64,000 nt of DNA. It comes from Azadirachta indica (lineage: Eukaryota; Streptophyta; Magnoliopsida; Sapindales; Meliaceae). The stretch's first letter is position 1; every line of letters begins with the position of its first letter. A model generated the notes under the pieces. It did not search any database, was not told the origin of the DNA, and was given only the letters and a program-made list of their open reading frames with translations. Positions 36,183 to 48,325 of the stretch are shown one piece after another. Both the position numbers and the translations under genes were made by a program. The stretch covers positions 9,944,367 through 10,008,366 of the forward strand of contig CM040446.1 in NCBI GenBank assembly GCA_022749755.1, written 5' to 3'.

Positions 36183-37472
36183 AAAATTGGCCGATACCCC
36201 CTTAGGTTTGGTCTAATTACCCAATACTTCCCAATTGTTTCAAAAATATCCCATTAGATTCAATCGTCAATTGAGATAACGAAAAAAATCAATTTTTCAT
36301 GATTTTATGAAAATAACGCTAATGAGTTTTATTTATATTTTAGTGGAACCTAGATAATAGTAAATGTATCCTATCAATATAATAAAATAATAACATAAAA
36401 AGGTCTAAATTTGCTTATCTTACTTTTATTATTTTATTTATGATTTTTAATTATATTTCAGTCCTCTCTCTTATCTTTTTTTAATCTTAGAACCATACCA
36501 AAAATTTAGAATCATTTTTCTAGAATCAAAACCTTAAAACCAATATGAGATAAACCCATTTGTTTCCTTATCAATCATTAGAAATTGATGCAAGAAAACT
36601 GATTTTTTTTTCTTATCAATCATCAGAAAGATTCAAGCAGTAAAACTAATTCAAGAAAACCTATTTAGTTCATTGCCATCCAAAAGCTTGAATTCAACAA
36701 CTAGATCCAATTATTCAACGTCACTTATTTGCTTCTTCTCTAAATTCTTGTCCCAATCATCATTAGTTGCCTCACTTACACTCCCTTAGACCTACTCAAT
36801 CTTTTCTTGCTCCAAGTCCAACAATTCCTCTTCGCCATTTTTATACTTCACCATCTTTATACTAGACCAAATGCTTATTACATTCCTTATCAAAGGATTT
36901 CACATAGCCTCCGTACTAAGAGTTATCCAAAGGCCAGTAAACCTTACTCCTATTCTCTACAACCTCTTCTATATAGGATTTAGAGGCGGTGGATTTTGAA
37001 GAAGTAAGAGAGGGTGTTTAGCTGATGATGATGTGGGGGTGTTTTAAGGTTAGATTGAAGAGGAGACGGAATGGTCAGGCTAAGGCTGGCTCGAATTATG
37101 ACTAGGATGACGAGGCACGACAATGGTGGTTGGGGGAAAGGGGGTAGGGAAAAGGGTTATGGAATTTAAGATTTCCAAGGATTGCATTTATGGTTTTTAA
37201 TATTAAATTATATTTATTATTTATAAAGTATAAAAAAAAGAATGATATTAATAAAAATTTAAACTTTAATATTTTATTGTATTTATTAATATTTTATTTG
37301 TTTTATTAATATCATTTTTTTTTTTTTATTTTTAGAATATTAAAAGACAAATTTATCTTAAAAAAATAATTTGACTGTTAGTCAAACTAATGATTGGATG
37401 TAACGGGATATTTTTGAAAAAGTATAAAATTGTTGGATAATTAAACCAAAGTTGAGGTAGGTATAGTGATTC
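36183..37472. mobile_element. Mutator-like element (Pack-MULE candidate) carrying a captured gene fragment
   Basis: The terminal 90 or so bases at each end are inverted repeats (shared blocks include TTTCAAAAATATCCC). The flanks are 9-bp near-duplicates, TTAATTAAG (36174-36182) and TTTATTAAG (37473-37481), which is the Mutator-family size. The interior (about 36540-37180) is markedly less AT-rich and contains a broken Tudor-domain coding fragment on the minus strand. No transposase is present. Confidence 0.65.
36790..36960 (-). pseudogene. Captured MSH6-like N-terminal Tudor domain fragment
   Basis: On the minus strand, 36960-36842 reads KVYWPLDNS, stop, YGGYVKSFDKECNKHLV, stop, YKDGE. After a 16-base tandem duplication that shifts the frame, 36835-36796 reads EEELLDLEQEKIE. 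This order matches the Tudor-like domain near the N-terminus of plant MSH6 mismatch-repair proteins, which bind histone marks. The stops fall where W or Q codons are expected. Upstream on the same strand is a Pro/Ser/Thr-rich stretch, as in MSH6 N-termini. It is a fragment and not functional. A Tudor domain of another family, such as PDS5-like, is the main alternative. Confidence 0.6.
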
Positions 37473-37476
37473 TTTA

Positions 37477-37990
37477 TTAAGCTCATTCTGTTTAATGTCA
37501 CTAGAATTCACTTACTCTAATAAAGGGTTTTATTTTATATGAGAATCAGGAAAGTGTGTTTGAGTTCTCAATTGACCATCTTTAAACCCTTATTCTCTAC
37601 TTTTAAAACCTTGTTGTCTACCCTTGAAACCCTAATCTTTCCTTAAAGTTTGGGGTTTACCATAAAGTTTCTAGCACTAGTCCTTCATGTGTCTTGATTT
37701 CTTGTAGTAAGTATACAAAAGATTGTCCTTGTTTGTTAGTTTAGACAGATTAATCCGAAAATTATCAACTCTTATTTGTAGTTCTATTGTTATAGGTTTG
37801 ACACCCACACTATTGGCATTTGTTGAAATCATTGTTGAGCCTTCCATTGGTTGAGAATCCAACATAACTCATTTCCTACTTTCTTTAACCTGGATTAAAG
37901 TTATAGTTTTATTCAAATGAGGCAGATCGTCCTTTCCTAATACTTAAACCTTTAATCAAATTCAATATTCAAACCTACAAGAAAATTTTA
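37477..37990 (-). repeat. Copia gag fragment, copy A
   Basis: Direct repeat partner of 35655-36173. On the minus strand it includes YTYYKKSRHMKD, a decayed CCHC zinc-knuckle region of copia gag. Confidence 0.7.
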
Positions 37991-38535
37991 AATATGATCT
38001 TTCTAAATTAAATTTTTTAATATAGTTGTATTTTAATACATTAACAATGATCTATCTCTTGCCATAAATTCTGTAAGAGATTGGCATGTTCAATGACGGA
38101 AAGCCCTTCTTATTTTGTTGTAGTGCTCTTGATTTTAATATCATATATTTGAGCAACATTCTAAGCAGCCTTGGAATATGTCTTGTAAACTAATTCCCAT
38201 ATATATATAATAGTGAGTAGAAACATACATGTGTCGCTAATTTCAGGAAGCATAATATTTCATGGCCAAGATATGACCATGGGAGTCCTTTTCGTCCCTT
38301 TCATCGAACTTAGAATCTCCTATTTCAAGTCTAATACTGAGGAGATGGCTTGATTTGCCCCTTCCTTTCAGAAAGGTCTGAATCACTTGAGATCACTTCA
38401 AGTAATTTTTTCTATGCGGTATGTATGCTACATGGATATTCTATAGATCTTTGTTTCATACATGGAAAACAAAGGCTATGAACATCGATTTTTCATTCTC
38501 AATAATGAAGGCTTAAAATAAGTTGTTTCATACAG

Positions 38536-38696
38536 TGTTGAGCAAAAAATAAAAATTCTCATTGTTGATTTTAAACATATTCTGTCTTAGGATTTTCTAC
38601 ATTTTCTAGTGCTATGACAATTCTATGTAATGTACAACTATATACAGCAAGATATATGTAGTTTCTCATCTATAAAAAACCTGTATTTTCTATACA
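38536..38696 (-). repeat. 5' LTR of the copia element
   Basis: Matches the 3' LTR over most of its length. In the element's orientation it starts TGTATAGAAAATACAG and ends CTCAACA. No clear tRNA primer-binding site can be read next to it. Confidence 0.6.
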
Positions 38697-38701
38697 TACA
38701 A

Positions 38702-40708
38702 TTTGTTTAAATTTCAAACAAATATATCAATTCAGAATAAAATAATAAAAAATCATATGTAAATAATTATAATTGACTTCTATAAATAATATGTCAAAAA
38801 TAAAATAATGATTAAATTAATCATTGTGAGTTTACAAGAACATAATATTTATAAGTTTTCATGCAATATTATCATCAAATAAAAATGTTAATTATTGAAA
38901 ATAATAAATTAAAAAATGAAAGGTGCCAGTGTGCAGAAAACGTGGCTAGTTGAGTATGTATGTATATTTTCTAATTTTATAAATTATAAATATAATCTAG
39001 ATACTATATTATTTTGATAGATTAGATCGAATTTTGGCACAAGTTCATAACCACGTGTGAATTTAAAATTTTTTAATTTAATCGATCAAATCAACTAAAA
39101 CCGAATCGGATCAAATTGGATTTGGACTGGGCTAAATGGTAACATACTATGGGATCTTATGTTATTGTAGAATTTCTAAAATTTTATTCAGTTTTTAAAT
39201 TTTTTAAAAAAACACAATACATAAAAAGAATAATATGACAAAAGATTTTATAGGTAGACAAATTTAAAAATTACTGACCAAAGCAATTGAAAAACTATAA
39301 ACAATTTTCATATATGTATATATATATATATGTGTGTCCCATGAAAAAAAATTGGTAAAAAGAATTAAAAGATTGATTACTTCACGTTAAAATATAACGT
39401 TACGACTACATAACCAAAAATTTGAAAACTTTAAAAAGCCCAACTCAGAACTCTTAACATAGAGAGTTGAAACATTGATACAAAGCTAAAAGTGAGTTTC
39501 ACTTATCTGCACAAGTCTCACACAAGAATATGCAGAAACTGCAATCACAAAGTCTGTAATCTCAGATCATCATTGAAACACTGGTGCTTTCATTTCATTT
39601 TCTTTGAGTTTCATGACTTTTACAAGCATTGCCTTCAACTAGTCAACGATAAAAGCGATAGGTTAATCCTCCAGATAATCTTGCTATATTGTCCAGTTCA
39701 GGGCGACTACTTAGGTTGAGTATTGAAGAGCAAAACAAAAGAAGATAAACAGTTACCATACCCATCCAAATTTTAAGGTAGAAACAGTGCCGAGTATATA
39801 TCAATACAAAGCACATATTTTCATTTTTAGAGACTTTCTTATTTCATACAAAGAATAAGTCAGAATTCATGAGGTATTTGACGTATATGTCAAAAGTCAT
39901 ACAGTGTACTGAAGGGCATTCACGTTGTTTTGGCGGCTAATCAAGTTTGTTAATCCTGCGAAAACTCTTCAAGAGAAAAACTGACTGGGTTCATCAGGCA
40001 GCAACATCTCACAGTAAGCTTACATCTGCTGCAACTTAAGAAAAAAAGGTAGAAATAGTTTCTGGTCCAGGTGTGAGCCAATTAATAAAATCTCAAAAGT
40101 TCACATGCCAACCAGTCACCTCCCATCCAAATCTGAAAACAGCATTAAATAAACATTAAAAAGGAATAATAATGAATCTGAGTAGTGAGCTTTGGCCCCT
40201 AGGGCCCCTTAGAACTTTTTTTCTTTGCTTTATTTCTTTAAAAAATTAGCTACAAATTAAAGCTTTAAAGGGTCAAATATTCTTCAGAATACTGAAGTAC
40301 TTGCAATAAGAAATGAAAAACGAAAAGCAGCCAATTCGAGTTTAGGCATAAGTGATCCCCGTAAACATGAAACTTAAACATATCTGAACCAAGTCTAGTA
40401 AGGATTACGTAACCCTCATGGCTCAACTGCAGAGAGTAAAGCAATTTGCAATAATGAAAAAGGCCACTTTTATGAAAATAACATAGCTCTCCTCACATGA
40501 ACCATCTACAGACTTGTATATTTGGTGCAAAAAGATCAAAATATGAGGTCAAAACTAAATAGATCAGATAACATTCAGTGAATTTCTTTTCTTTCTTGTA
40601 TTATACCCCAGCAAAAAAGCTACCCTCTTTTTTATCTGAAATTAATGTAAATTGCAATATCAGGACTTGGAAGATTCAGAGAGAAAGAATACCGTTGTCA
40701 TTGCCAGA
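38702..40708. other. Spacer between copia element and WAV2, including probable WAV2 3' UTR
   Basis: 38700-39400 is AT-rich, with (TA)n at 39316-39332. From about 39420 to 40140 base composition is closer to that of genes, without a recognisable ORF. It could be a long 3' UTR or downstream non-coding exon of the minus-strand WAV2 gene, or a separate non-coding transcript. Confidence 0.4.
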
Positions 40709-43700
40709 TTATTCATTTTCTTTTTTCTCTGGAACATTTTCTGTCAAGAACTGCTGAATTGTTCTCCAATAATGATCACCGCCAGCCAGCCAAGTATCCA
40801 TATGCATGCCAGAAGGAAATTCCACAAACTTGCAATTCTTGTTACGAGCAGCTGCTTTTGCATACAACATTTGCATATGAGCTGGTGGAACCATCTCATC
40901 TTGCAACCCAGAGAGAAAAAGAATTGGCTGCTTAATCTGAAGAAAAAGCAAACAGCAGAAGAAGAGGAAATAACCACCACTGCATTACAATGCAAAAATA
41001 CTGAAATAAAGCTCAAATCAGCAGAAAGTAAGACATTCTAATAATGCAGGCACATAACAAAAAATTAAGTTTTTAGGGCTAATACATCCTTTGATCATGT
41101 GGCCTAGGGTAAATAGCTGTCCAACGTCAAGACTTGGTATTTCATTTATTTGTATATGATGTGCAATACAGCTTTGAGCAGTTAGTGGTACACAACAAGA
41201 GCATAAATTAACCAGCCTCACCTCACCAACAACATCAATGGTACTCCATGGAGAACGTACTAGAAAATTGAGAATTTTGGGACCTTTTGAACCACTGCCT
41301 CCAATAAACCACTTCAGGAATGGCAATAGAACTCCAGCCATGTCCAGGATAGATGTGAAAGTATTCTCCAGTATCAGTGCAGCAACCTGCACAACAAACG
41401 CAGACCAAATCATAACAAGCTAAAAGAATATTCCCTTCCAAACACAGATAACTTGAAGACTAGAAGACTTTGGGCAGGGGAAATTACAGAAGAACATAAC
41501 TGAAAACAGAGATGCATAATTATAATAGAGGCACCTAACCTAGCAATAGAAATATTATAAAGTTGTTATTTTTTTTTTCCCATTTGTTTGAATGAATTGA
41601 TTGATATTCATAGAAATAATTACCTAACTAGCTAAAATCTGAGAAGCTTATGCACCATAGAAGTAAGACATTCTGATATAATGCAAGTTAGAAAAATAAA
41701 TAAATGAGACAGTTCAAATCTTACAGTAGGACATGCCTGCTTTATTTATAATAGATCAAGGAAAACAACCCGAAAAAAAAAATGAAAATCAGCTGATGCC
41801 TTAGTTGGCAAAGAAATGCTGTCAAAACACATTCCATATTAGAGACAGATGATTGCTCACATAGACAGCTACTGTTTCAAAAATTTGGGGTAGTATAAAT
41901 CTGTCCTACTTCAGTTTTCCATTTTACATCCAATGCAAAACAAAGGCTTAAATTCCATTTACATCAATAACTTTTCTAGCCAACCCACAGAACATGATCG
42001 AACAACTCAAAAAAATATGGGATGGATCGGTAAAGAAGATGGGAAAAGAAATGACACCAATGAACTTCTAGTTGATCAGGGTGATACCTTATCAGGATTG
42101 TTTTTAGTAAGCACAGCTCCAACAGCACCTCCGAGTGATCTCCCGAACACAACTATTCGGGATGAGTCAACGTCAGTTCTTTGAGAAAGATGATCCAACG
42201 CAGCCTAACCAGAAGAAAGAAAAACAAGGTATATGAGAAAATTGCTAAAATTTTATAACAGAATTTGAAAGTATGAATTAACAGACATGCACACCTGAGC
42301 ATCCCTTGTAATTCCATGCTGAGAAGGATAGCCGTCACTTGCTCCATAACTGCTTGTACAAATCAATCATTAGTGTGCATCCACTTAGAAAAGAGCTCAA
42401 GTATTTCGCATCCTAAAAACAATGGGAGCTAGAGGAGAATAACATTTGCATATGATAGAGTAGTACACACCCTCGATATGAAAGCATGAACACATTGCAA
42501 TGCAGCCTCTGTAACATGATGCGTACCATTTCAAGACGGTGGGCAATATCTACAGGTCAACAGTTAAGGCGACCACTGTAAAAGAAGTTTATAAACACAA
42601 TCTCCTAACAAAAGAAGTCCATGAAATGCAAATAAAAAATTTTAACAAACATCTAAAGAAAAATCCCCAAAGAATGATGATATATATAAGGATACTGCCA
42701 GCATTTTCTTGGAAAAACAGAATGGTTGGACCTGCAAAACAATAGCATTATTTAACGTTAAACATCAGCAATATTTCAAAGATGCAGCAATCTGCCATGA
42801 GAGAACAAAGAAACAATTTCCAACATTACATAATTTCATCACAATAGAGCTTATTTCTGAACTTTAAGTGATGGCTTATAACCGTTATCCTACAATGCGC
42901 TTTATGACATTTTTCTTTTACCTATCACTCTGGTGCTCCCAAAACAGCTAAAAATTGAAATAAATCATTTGAATACTGTAAATGCCATAAATCAGTTCAT
43001 TCATTCATTATCATCACATCAAATCATCATTAAAGTCCATATGTATTATTTACTATTCCAAGTTTAAATAAATGGACACTTGATAACCGATTACTTTCGT
43101 TGTTTTTCTTTTCTTTTCGTAACCACATTGAATTATAAAAGTTTAGCAAATGAAATCCGTCATACAAACCTTTTCTACTCACAATCTAGTCTACTCTTTT
43201 GATACACAATCATGTAATATTCAACTAGAGCTACCTATCAACTTCTAAACCTAAACTCCAGGAACAACCAGAGTAAAGAAAAATCAAATCTAACTTAAGC
43301 TGTACCAAACACTCCATCCACTTTTAAGACCGGGTCCAGCATCATCTAATTGAACTTACGTTGTATAATTGTGGAATCTTCATCCATCATAAAGCTAAAA
43401 TTCAACTCCAAATTGAAAAAAAGAAATCAATCAATTGAACAATTAAATCAAAACCACCAGCCAAATTCCAAATCCCGGTCCATGCAACGAATTCAGCTCT
43501 AAAATTTAAGCGAAAAACTAACCCTAGCTAATAACCATAAAAATTAAAAAAAAAAAGAGATAACGAATCAGGTCCGTGAATAAAGCAGGTTAAAAAATTT
43601 GGATCGGACCTCGGCAATCGGGGAAGAGCTTGATGAACCAAGCATGGAGACGAACCCCATCGGAAGATTGGAGCCAAACGTCCTCGAAAATGAGACGGAG

Positions 43701-43847
43701 TCGGGACGGAGTAATCGGGTATGACTTAGTGAGACCAGGAAGAACCGGAACGTAAACAAGCTTCTCTTGGAAAGCGACCAACAGTGCCATCCCCGCCATC
43801 ACTATGCCTCCTACTCCGTACAACAATGCGCTCACGTACGACACCAT
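40709..43847 (-). CDS. WAV2: WAV2-like alpha/beta hydrolase (BEM46/ABHD13 type)
   Basis: Membrane-anchored alpha/beta hydrolase; Arabidopsis WAV2 represses root bending in response to environmental cues. Its substrate is unknown. Seven minus-strand exons: 43847-43610, 42731-42696, 42549-42471, 42349-42295, 42204-42088, 41386-41222, 40936-40709. They join in phase to 305 residues, the family size. A hydrophobic anchor spans about residues 5-26. The catalytic triad is visible: S159 in the GRSLGG nucleophile elbow, D243 in SGLQDEMVP, and H275 in PSGMHMDTW. Other family blocks are LFFQENAGN, MLSYRGYGASDGYPS and FVRSPWSTID-like (here FLVRSPWSTIDVV). The first intron uses a GTCCG donor. Confidence 0.95.
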
Positions 43848-45390
43848 TGCTGCCGTTCGTTCTTGCCGTTTGATTATTTTTTTTTTGGTAAAAATATATA
43901 CTCGTCTTTAAGTTTTAGTTTTGTTTTTGTTTTTGTTTTATGATCTGTCTTTCTTTCTATTTGTGTAATGTTTCTTTTTTCGGGAACTGTGAGAGTTCTC
44001 GACGGCTTTGGGTTTGGGAGCATGAAACGATATGTAAAATCAGGAGCTGTGTTGTTCGTGGGTCCCATTTTCCAGATTGTGGAGTCAAGCTCAACATCAC
44101 GGATTTTTATTTTTTTTCATATTTTGAGCTAAATAACATATACACCCCAAACTTTGGCATAAATGATAAATACATTCCTATTTTGTGAAATGTGACATCT
44201 ATACTCTCAAATTTTGAACGTTAAATGAAGTATTCTTCCTTTGGATTGTCATGCTTTTATTGCGCTTTAAAAATTATATTAAAAAAATTTATTTATTTTC
44301 GTCAATATTTGATATTTCTATCCTACAATAATAATGACTTTAAAACGAGGATACTTTGCTAAATGAAGTCTATTACTTTTAACTTTGTACAACTCTAATA
44401 TTCTTGTTAGACTAGTGTATATGATAAGTTACCTTTCTTCTTCTCTTACCTCTATTTTCTCTCAACCTTTTAAAAAAAGTTATTTTATAGTCCAGTTATA
44501 ATATAATACAATGGGTTATCAGCGATCATTAAATTTAATCAACCACTACGTTTAAGTGAGAAATTCTCACTTTTATTATAGTATACAACGGCTATATTAA
44601 AATACGAATCTGCTCACCTTTATTGTAATATTAACTACAAATAGTATGTTATATCATACAACGAATATACTAAAATTATAATATAATTTTACATAAAGGT
44701 ATATAAAAATAACCGAAAATTGATAAATCGAATAAAATCAACATTTGATTTTTAAATTAAAAATATATAATTTGATTAGATTTTTTATTTTGAAATTCAC
44801 ACTAAAAACTCAAATTAAAAAATTGATAATTTTTAAAAATATTATTTTTGTATTAATAATTATCAAAATGAATGAAAAAATTAAATAAAAATTTTAAATT
44901 AGATGTAAAAGTGACTAGATTATATTATAAAAAGCTATGTCAAAAAGAAAAAAAATTGAGCGTAAAACCATACTTGTTCGGTTTGGTTTCTTCTTTTAAC
45001 TTTGGATATTTCGATCTTAATTTTCAAAAAACAAAAAACTTTTGTTTGGTTTCCCCGGAAAAAATCAGAAATTCTATGAATACTTCATTTTTGCAATATT
45101 AAATAAATGAAAACTATATAATTAAGTTGTAGTAATTCAAAATATTGCTTATGTTACTGTCACTTTATTTTTCCTACAATTTTACATTAGAAATTTTATA
45201 CATACATGGAAGAAAAGATTAATAAACCTTTAATTTTATACAATTTCGTACACTATTTATAAACTATTGGATCTATATATTTTTAATAATTGAGATTAAA
45301 TTTAACATATATAATTAATAAATACATCATAATTAATATATATATATATATATGATATGCAATATCAATTGTTGAAAGTATCTAGATATA
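43848..45390. other. WAV2 upstream region, then AT-rich spacer
   Basis: The WAV2 promoter lies in the first few hundred bases, which include TTTTG-type repeats at about 43919-43938. From 44110 on, the text resembles the ends of Mutator-like MITEs (CATATACACCCCAAACTTTGGCA), but no partner end is found. (AT)n lies at 45338-45353. No gene is supported. Confidence 0.45.
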
Positions 45391-45394
45391 ATTG

Positions 45395-45785
45395 TCTTTT
45401 TAAACTTTACAGTCTTGACAGCACAGAGCTATAATTTTTGTCCCTTTTGAGTAATATGTTAGAACTACAGAGATATTTGTCCCTATAGAGTTTGTAATTT
45501 TGGCGACACAAAGTTACAATGTTTGACCTTTTCTAGGCAAAATTTAATACCACCAAGTTATAAGTGTTTGTCCTTTTGGATTTTTTAGTTTTAACAGCAT
45601 AAAGTTGCAATGTTCGATTCTTTTGGGTAAGATATCGGTGCCGCGAGAGTATAGGTATTTGTTCTTCTAAACTTTACAACTTTAGTAGTACAAAATTGCA
45701 ATTTTTGGTCTTTTGGACAAGATGTCGATACTGCAAGAATATAAGTGTTTGTCCTTGGACAATGAATTTAACAATATAGAGGTGC
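45395..45785. repeat. Degenerate minisatellite, unit about 95-100 bases
   Basis: Four to five diverged units, each with a TTTGTCCTTTT..A box, a (TTTA)ACTTTACA(G)TTTT block and a GGTCTTTTGGACAAGAT-GTCG-like block. The same units recur at about 46530-46845 as part of the larger duplication. Confidence 0.7.
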
Positions 45786-47598
45786 ATTGTTGGTTTTTTT
45801 AGTCTTCTTCTCTTAGGAATGGTAAGCAAATGAAAGCTTTTATAATAGCACTATAAATTGATTAAATATGAATAAATAAATGATGATATATAACACTCGT
45901 ATAATATATACATTAACTTAAATATGTTACTAAATCATGATATATAGAAAATGATTCGAGAAGAGTATAAATCAAATTATATTATATATATTTTAGAATA
46001 CCTAATAATTATTTATACTTTTTACTTTGAACCGTGCATGGAGATATAATTTTCGTTAATGGAACAAAACTAATGCCTTTTATATTTTCAGTTTTGGATT
46101 TTAATAAGGAAAAAATTGATAAAAATAATAATTATTATTATTAAGTTTTGAACTTTCAAATTAATGTTTTAGGCAAGAAAAAATTAAAATTGAGTTTTGA
46201 ACTTTTGAATTAATGTTTTAGCCAAGAAAAAATTAAAATTATAGTTGCAAAAATATTATAGAATATTGTGCAAGTAAGAATGATAAGCTAAATACTAATT
46301 ACAATTAGTCCAATTAATTACAAAAAAGGAGCATGTTATAGTTGTGGTTATAATATTGTTATATACTAAGAATAATTAATATGAAAGAGAATACGAGAAA
46401 TTCAGATAGAACATGTTAAGATGACACAACACTCAATATTTTTACTCTAATATTTAACTTAACTAATTTTTTAAATTAATTTCTACACCTAGATTTGGTT
46501 AATAATGCTAATTATATATTTGAGTAATATGTTAGAACTACAGAGATATTTGTCCCTATAGAGTTTGTAATTTTGGCGACACAAAGTTACAATGTTTGAC
46601 CTTTTCTAGGCAAAATTTAATACCACCAAGTTATAAGTGTTTGTCCTTTTGGATTTTTTAGTTTTAACAGCATAAAGTTGCAATGTTCGATTCTTTTGGG
46701 TAAGATATCGGTGCCGCGAGAGTATAGGTATTTGTTCTTCTAAACTTTACAACTTTAGTAGTACAGAATTGCAATTTTTGGTCTTTTGGACAAGATGTCG
46801 ATACTGCAAGAATATAAGTGTTTGTCCTTTTGGACAATGAATTTAACAATATAGAGGTGCATTGTTGGTTTTTTTAGTCTTCTTCTCTTAGGAATGGTAA
46901 GCAAATGAAAGCTTTTATAATAGCACTATAAATTGATTAAATATGAATAAATAAATGATGATATATAACACTCGTATAATATATACATTAACTTAAATAT
47001 GTTACTAAATCATGATATATAGAAAATGATTCGAGAAGAGTATAAATCAAATTATATTATATATATTTAGAATACCTAATAATTATTTATACTTTTTACT
47101 TTGAACCGTGCATGGAGATATAATTTTCGTTAATGGAACAAAACTAATGCCTTTTATATTTTCAGTTTTGGATTTTAATAAGGAAAAAATTGATAAAAAT
47201 AATAATTATTATTATTAAGTTTTGAACTTTCAAATTAATGTTTTAGGCAAGAAAAAATTAAAATTGAGTTTTGAACTTTTGAATTAATGTTTTAGCCAAG
47301 AAAAAATTAAAATTATAGTTGCAAAAATATTATAGAATATTGTGTAAGTAAGAATGATAAGCTAAATACTAATTACAATTAGTCCAATTAATTACAAAAA
47401 AGGAGCATGTTATAGTTGTGGTTATAATATTGTTATATACTAAGAACAATTAATATGAAAGAGAATACGAGAAATTCAGATAGAACATGTTAAGATGACA
47501 CAACACTCAATATTTTTACTCTAATATTTAACTTAACTAATTTTTTAAATTAATTTCTCCACCTAGAGTTGGTTAATAATGCTAATTATATATTTGAG
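45448..47598. repeat. 1.07-kb tandem direct duplication
   Basis: 45448-46520 is repeated by 46521-47594 with only about ten differences, then by a further TGAG at 47595-47598. Observed differences include a 2-base gain (TCCTTGG to TCCTTTTGG), one T loss and single substitutions, so identity is about 99 percent. The unit holds part of the minisatellite and an internal 56-base tandem pair (GTTTTGAACTTT...AAAAAATTAAAATT). It encodes no recognisable protein. Confidence 0.95.
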
Positions 47599-48325
47599 TG
47601 ACATTATCAATATGTAAGTTTGTTATAATTTAATTCACTAATTTCTAAATAGGTAAATTATCAATAAAATAAATATTATTAATTATCATGATTCTCACAA
47701 AGTAAATCATTCAGAAAAAAAAAAAAAAACGAAACCAAACATTAGAGTATTATTGACACTCTGTTCACAAAAACAAATCGGAGTGGCAGGAAAAATACTA
47801 AATCCCTAAATTTCATAAATAATAACCCAATAGAATACAAAAAGAAAACAAAAAAAAGATTATGTTTGAAATTTTAGAATAATATCTATTATTATTATTA
47901 TTATCATCATCATCATCATCATCATCTTTTTGTTCGATTTTGGCGGTATATACTTGTAATAATGAACAAGATATTCTGAAATACCTTACCACATAAAATG
48001 GGTTATCTAAAGCTTAAACTTTTCTTTCTTATTACCAAAAGAAATGTGCTTTTAAACAGTGAAAGTAAAATTGAACTCCCGGGCCTTCTTTCCCCTCAAT
48101 TCCGGTTCTGTAGCACACTCGACTTATGAGCCTTTTTCACCTAACTAATTATTTTATCATACGTCCTTTAATTTCTCATCTCTTAACTATACTTTTTATA
48201 TATTCATAATAAATTATTAACAGCTTAACTGTATTATTTAAGGCAGAAAATTTTTTATTAAGATGATGTTTTTTGTGAGCTATACCCTTTAGCATGCTTG
48301 TTCTGCATTAAAATGCTTCTTTAAA
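47599..48325. other. Spacer with (ATT)n(ATC)n microsatellite
   Basis: A compound microsatellite lies at 47888-47926. A poly-A run of 16 lies near 47716-47731. No gene is supported. Confidence 0.6.

Larger units (their letters stand above)
30911..38696 (-). mobile_element. Degenerate Ty1/copia LTR retrotransposon with nested insertions
   Basis: Read on the minus strand, the order is 5' LTR (38696-38536), gag fragments, decayed integrase, reverse transcriptase, RNase H and 3' LTR (31135-30911). The RT active-site motif ILLVYVDDI is at 32076-32041, and the RNase H end (TKHVEVNIYFIKEKL) is at about 31310-31251. The two LTRs share long matches such as CTCATTG, GTAATGTA(T/C)AACTATATA and TGTATTTTC. 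The flanks TATAA (30906-30910) and TACAA (38697-38701) are a plausible 5-bp target duplication with one mismatch. Stops and frameshifts throughout show it is inactive. A solo LTR and a Mutator-like element interrupt it. Confidence 0.8.

Noticed and set aside
46664..46849. Minus-strand ORF with internally repeated peptide
   Set aside because: The peptide repeat merely reflects the minisatellite; stops and base composition give no sign of coding.
47888..47926. Short regular repeats considered as a CRISPR-like array
   Set aside because: Pure trinucleotide microsatellite in a plant nuclear genome, without spacers.
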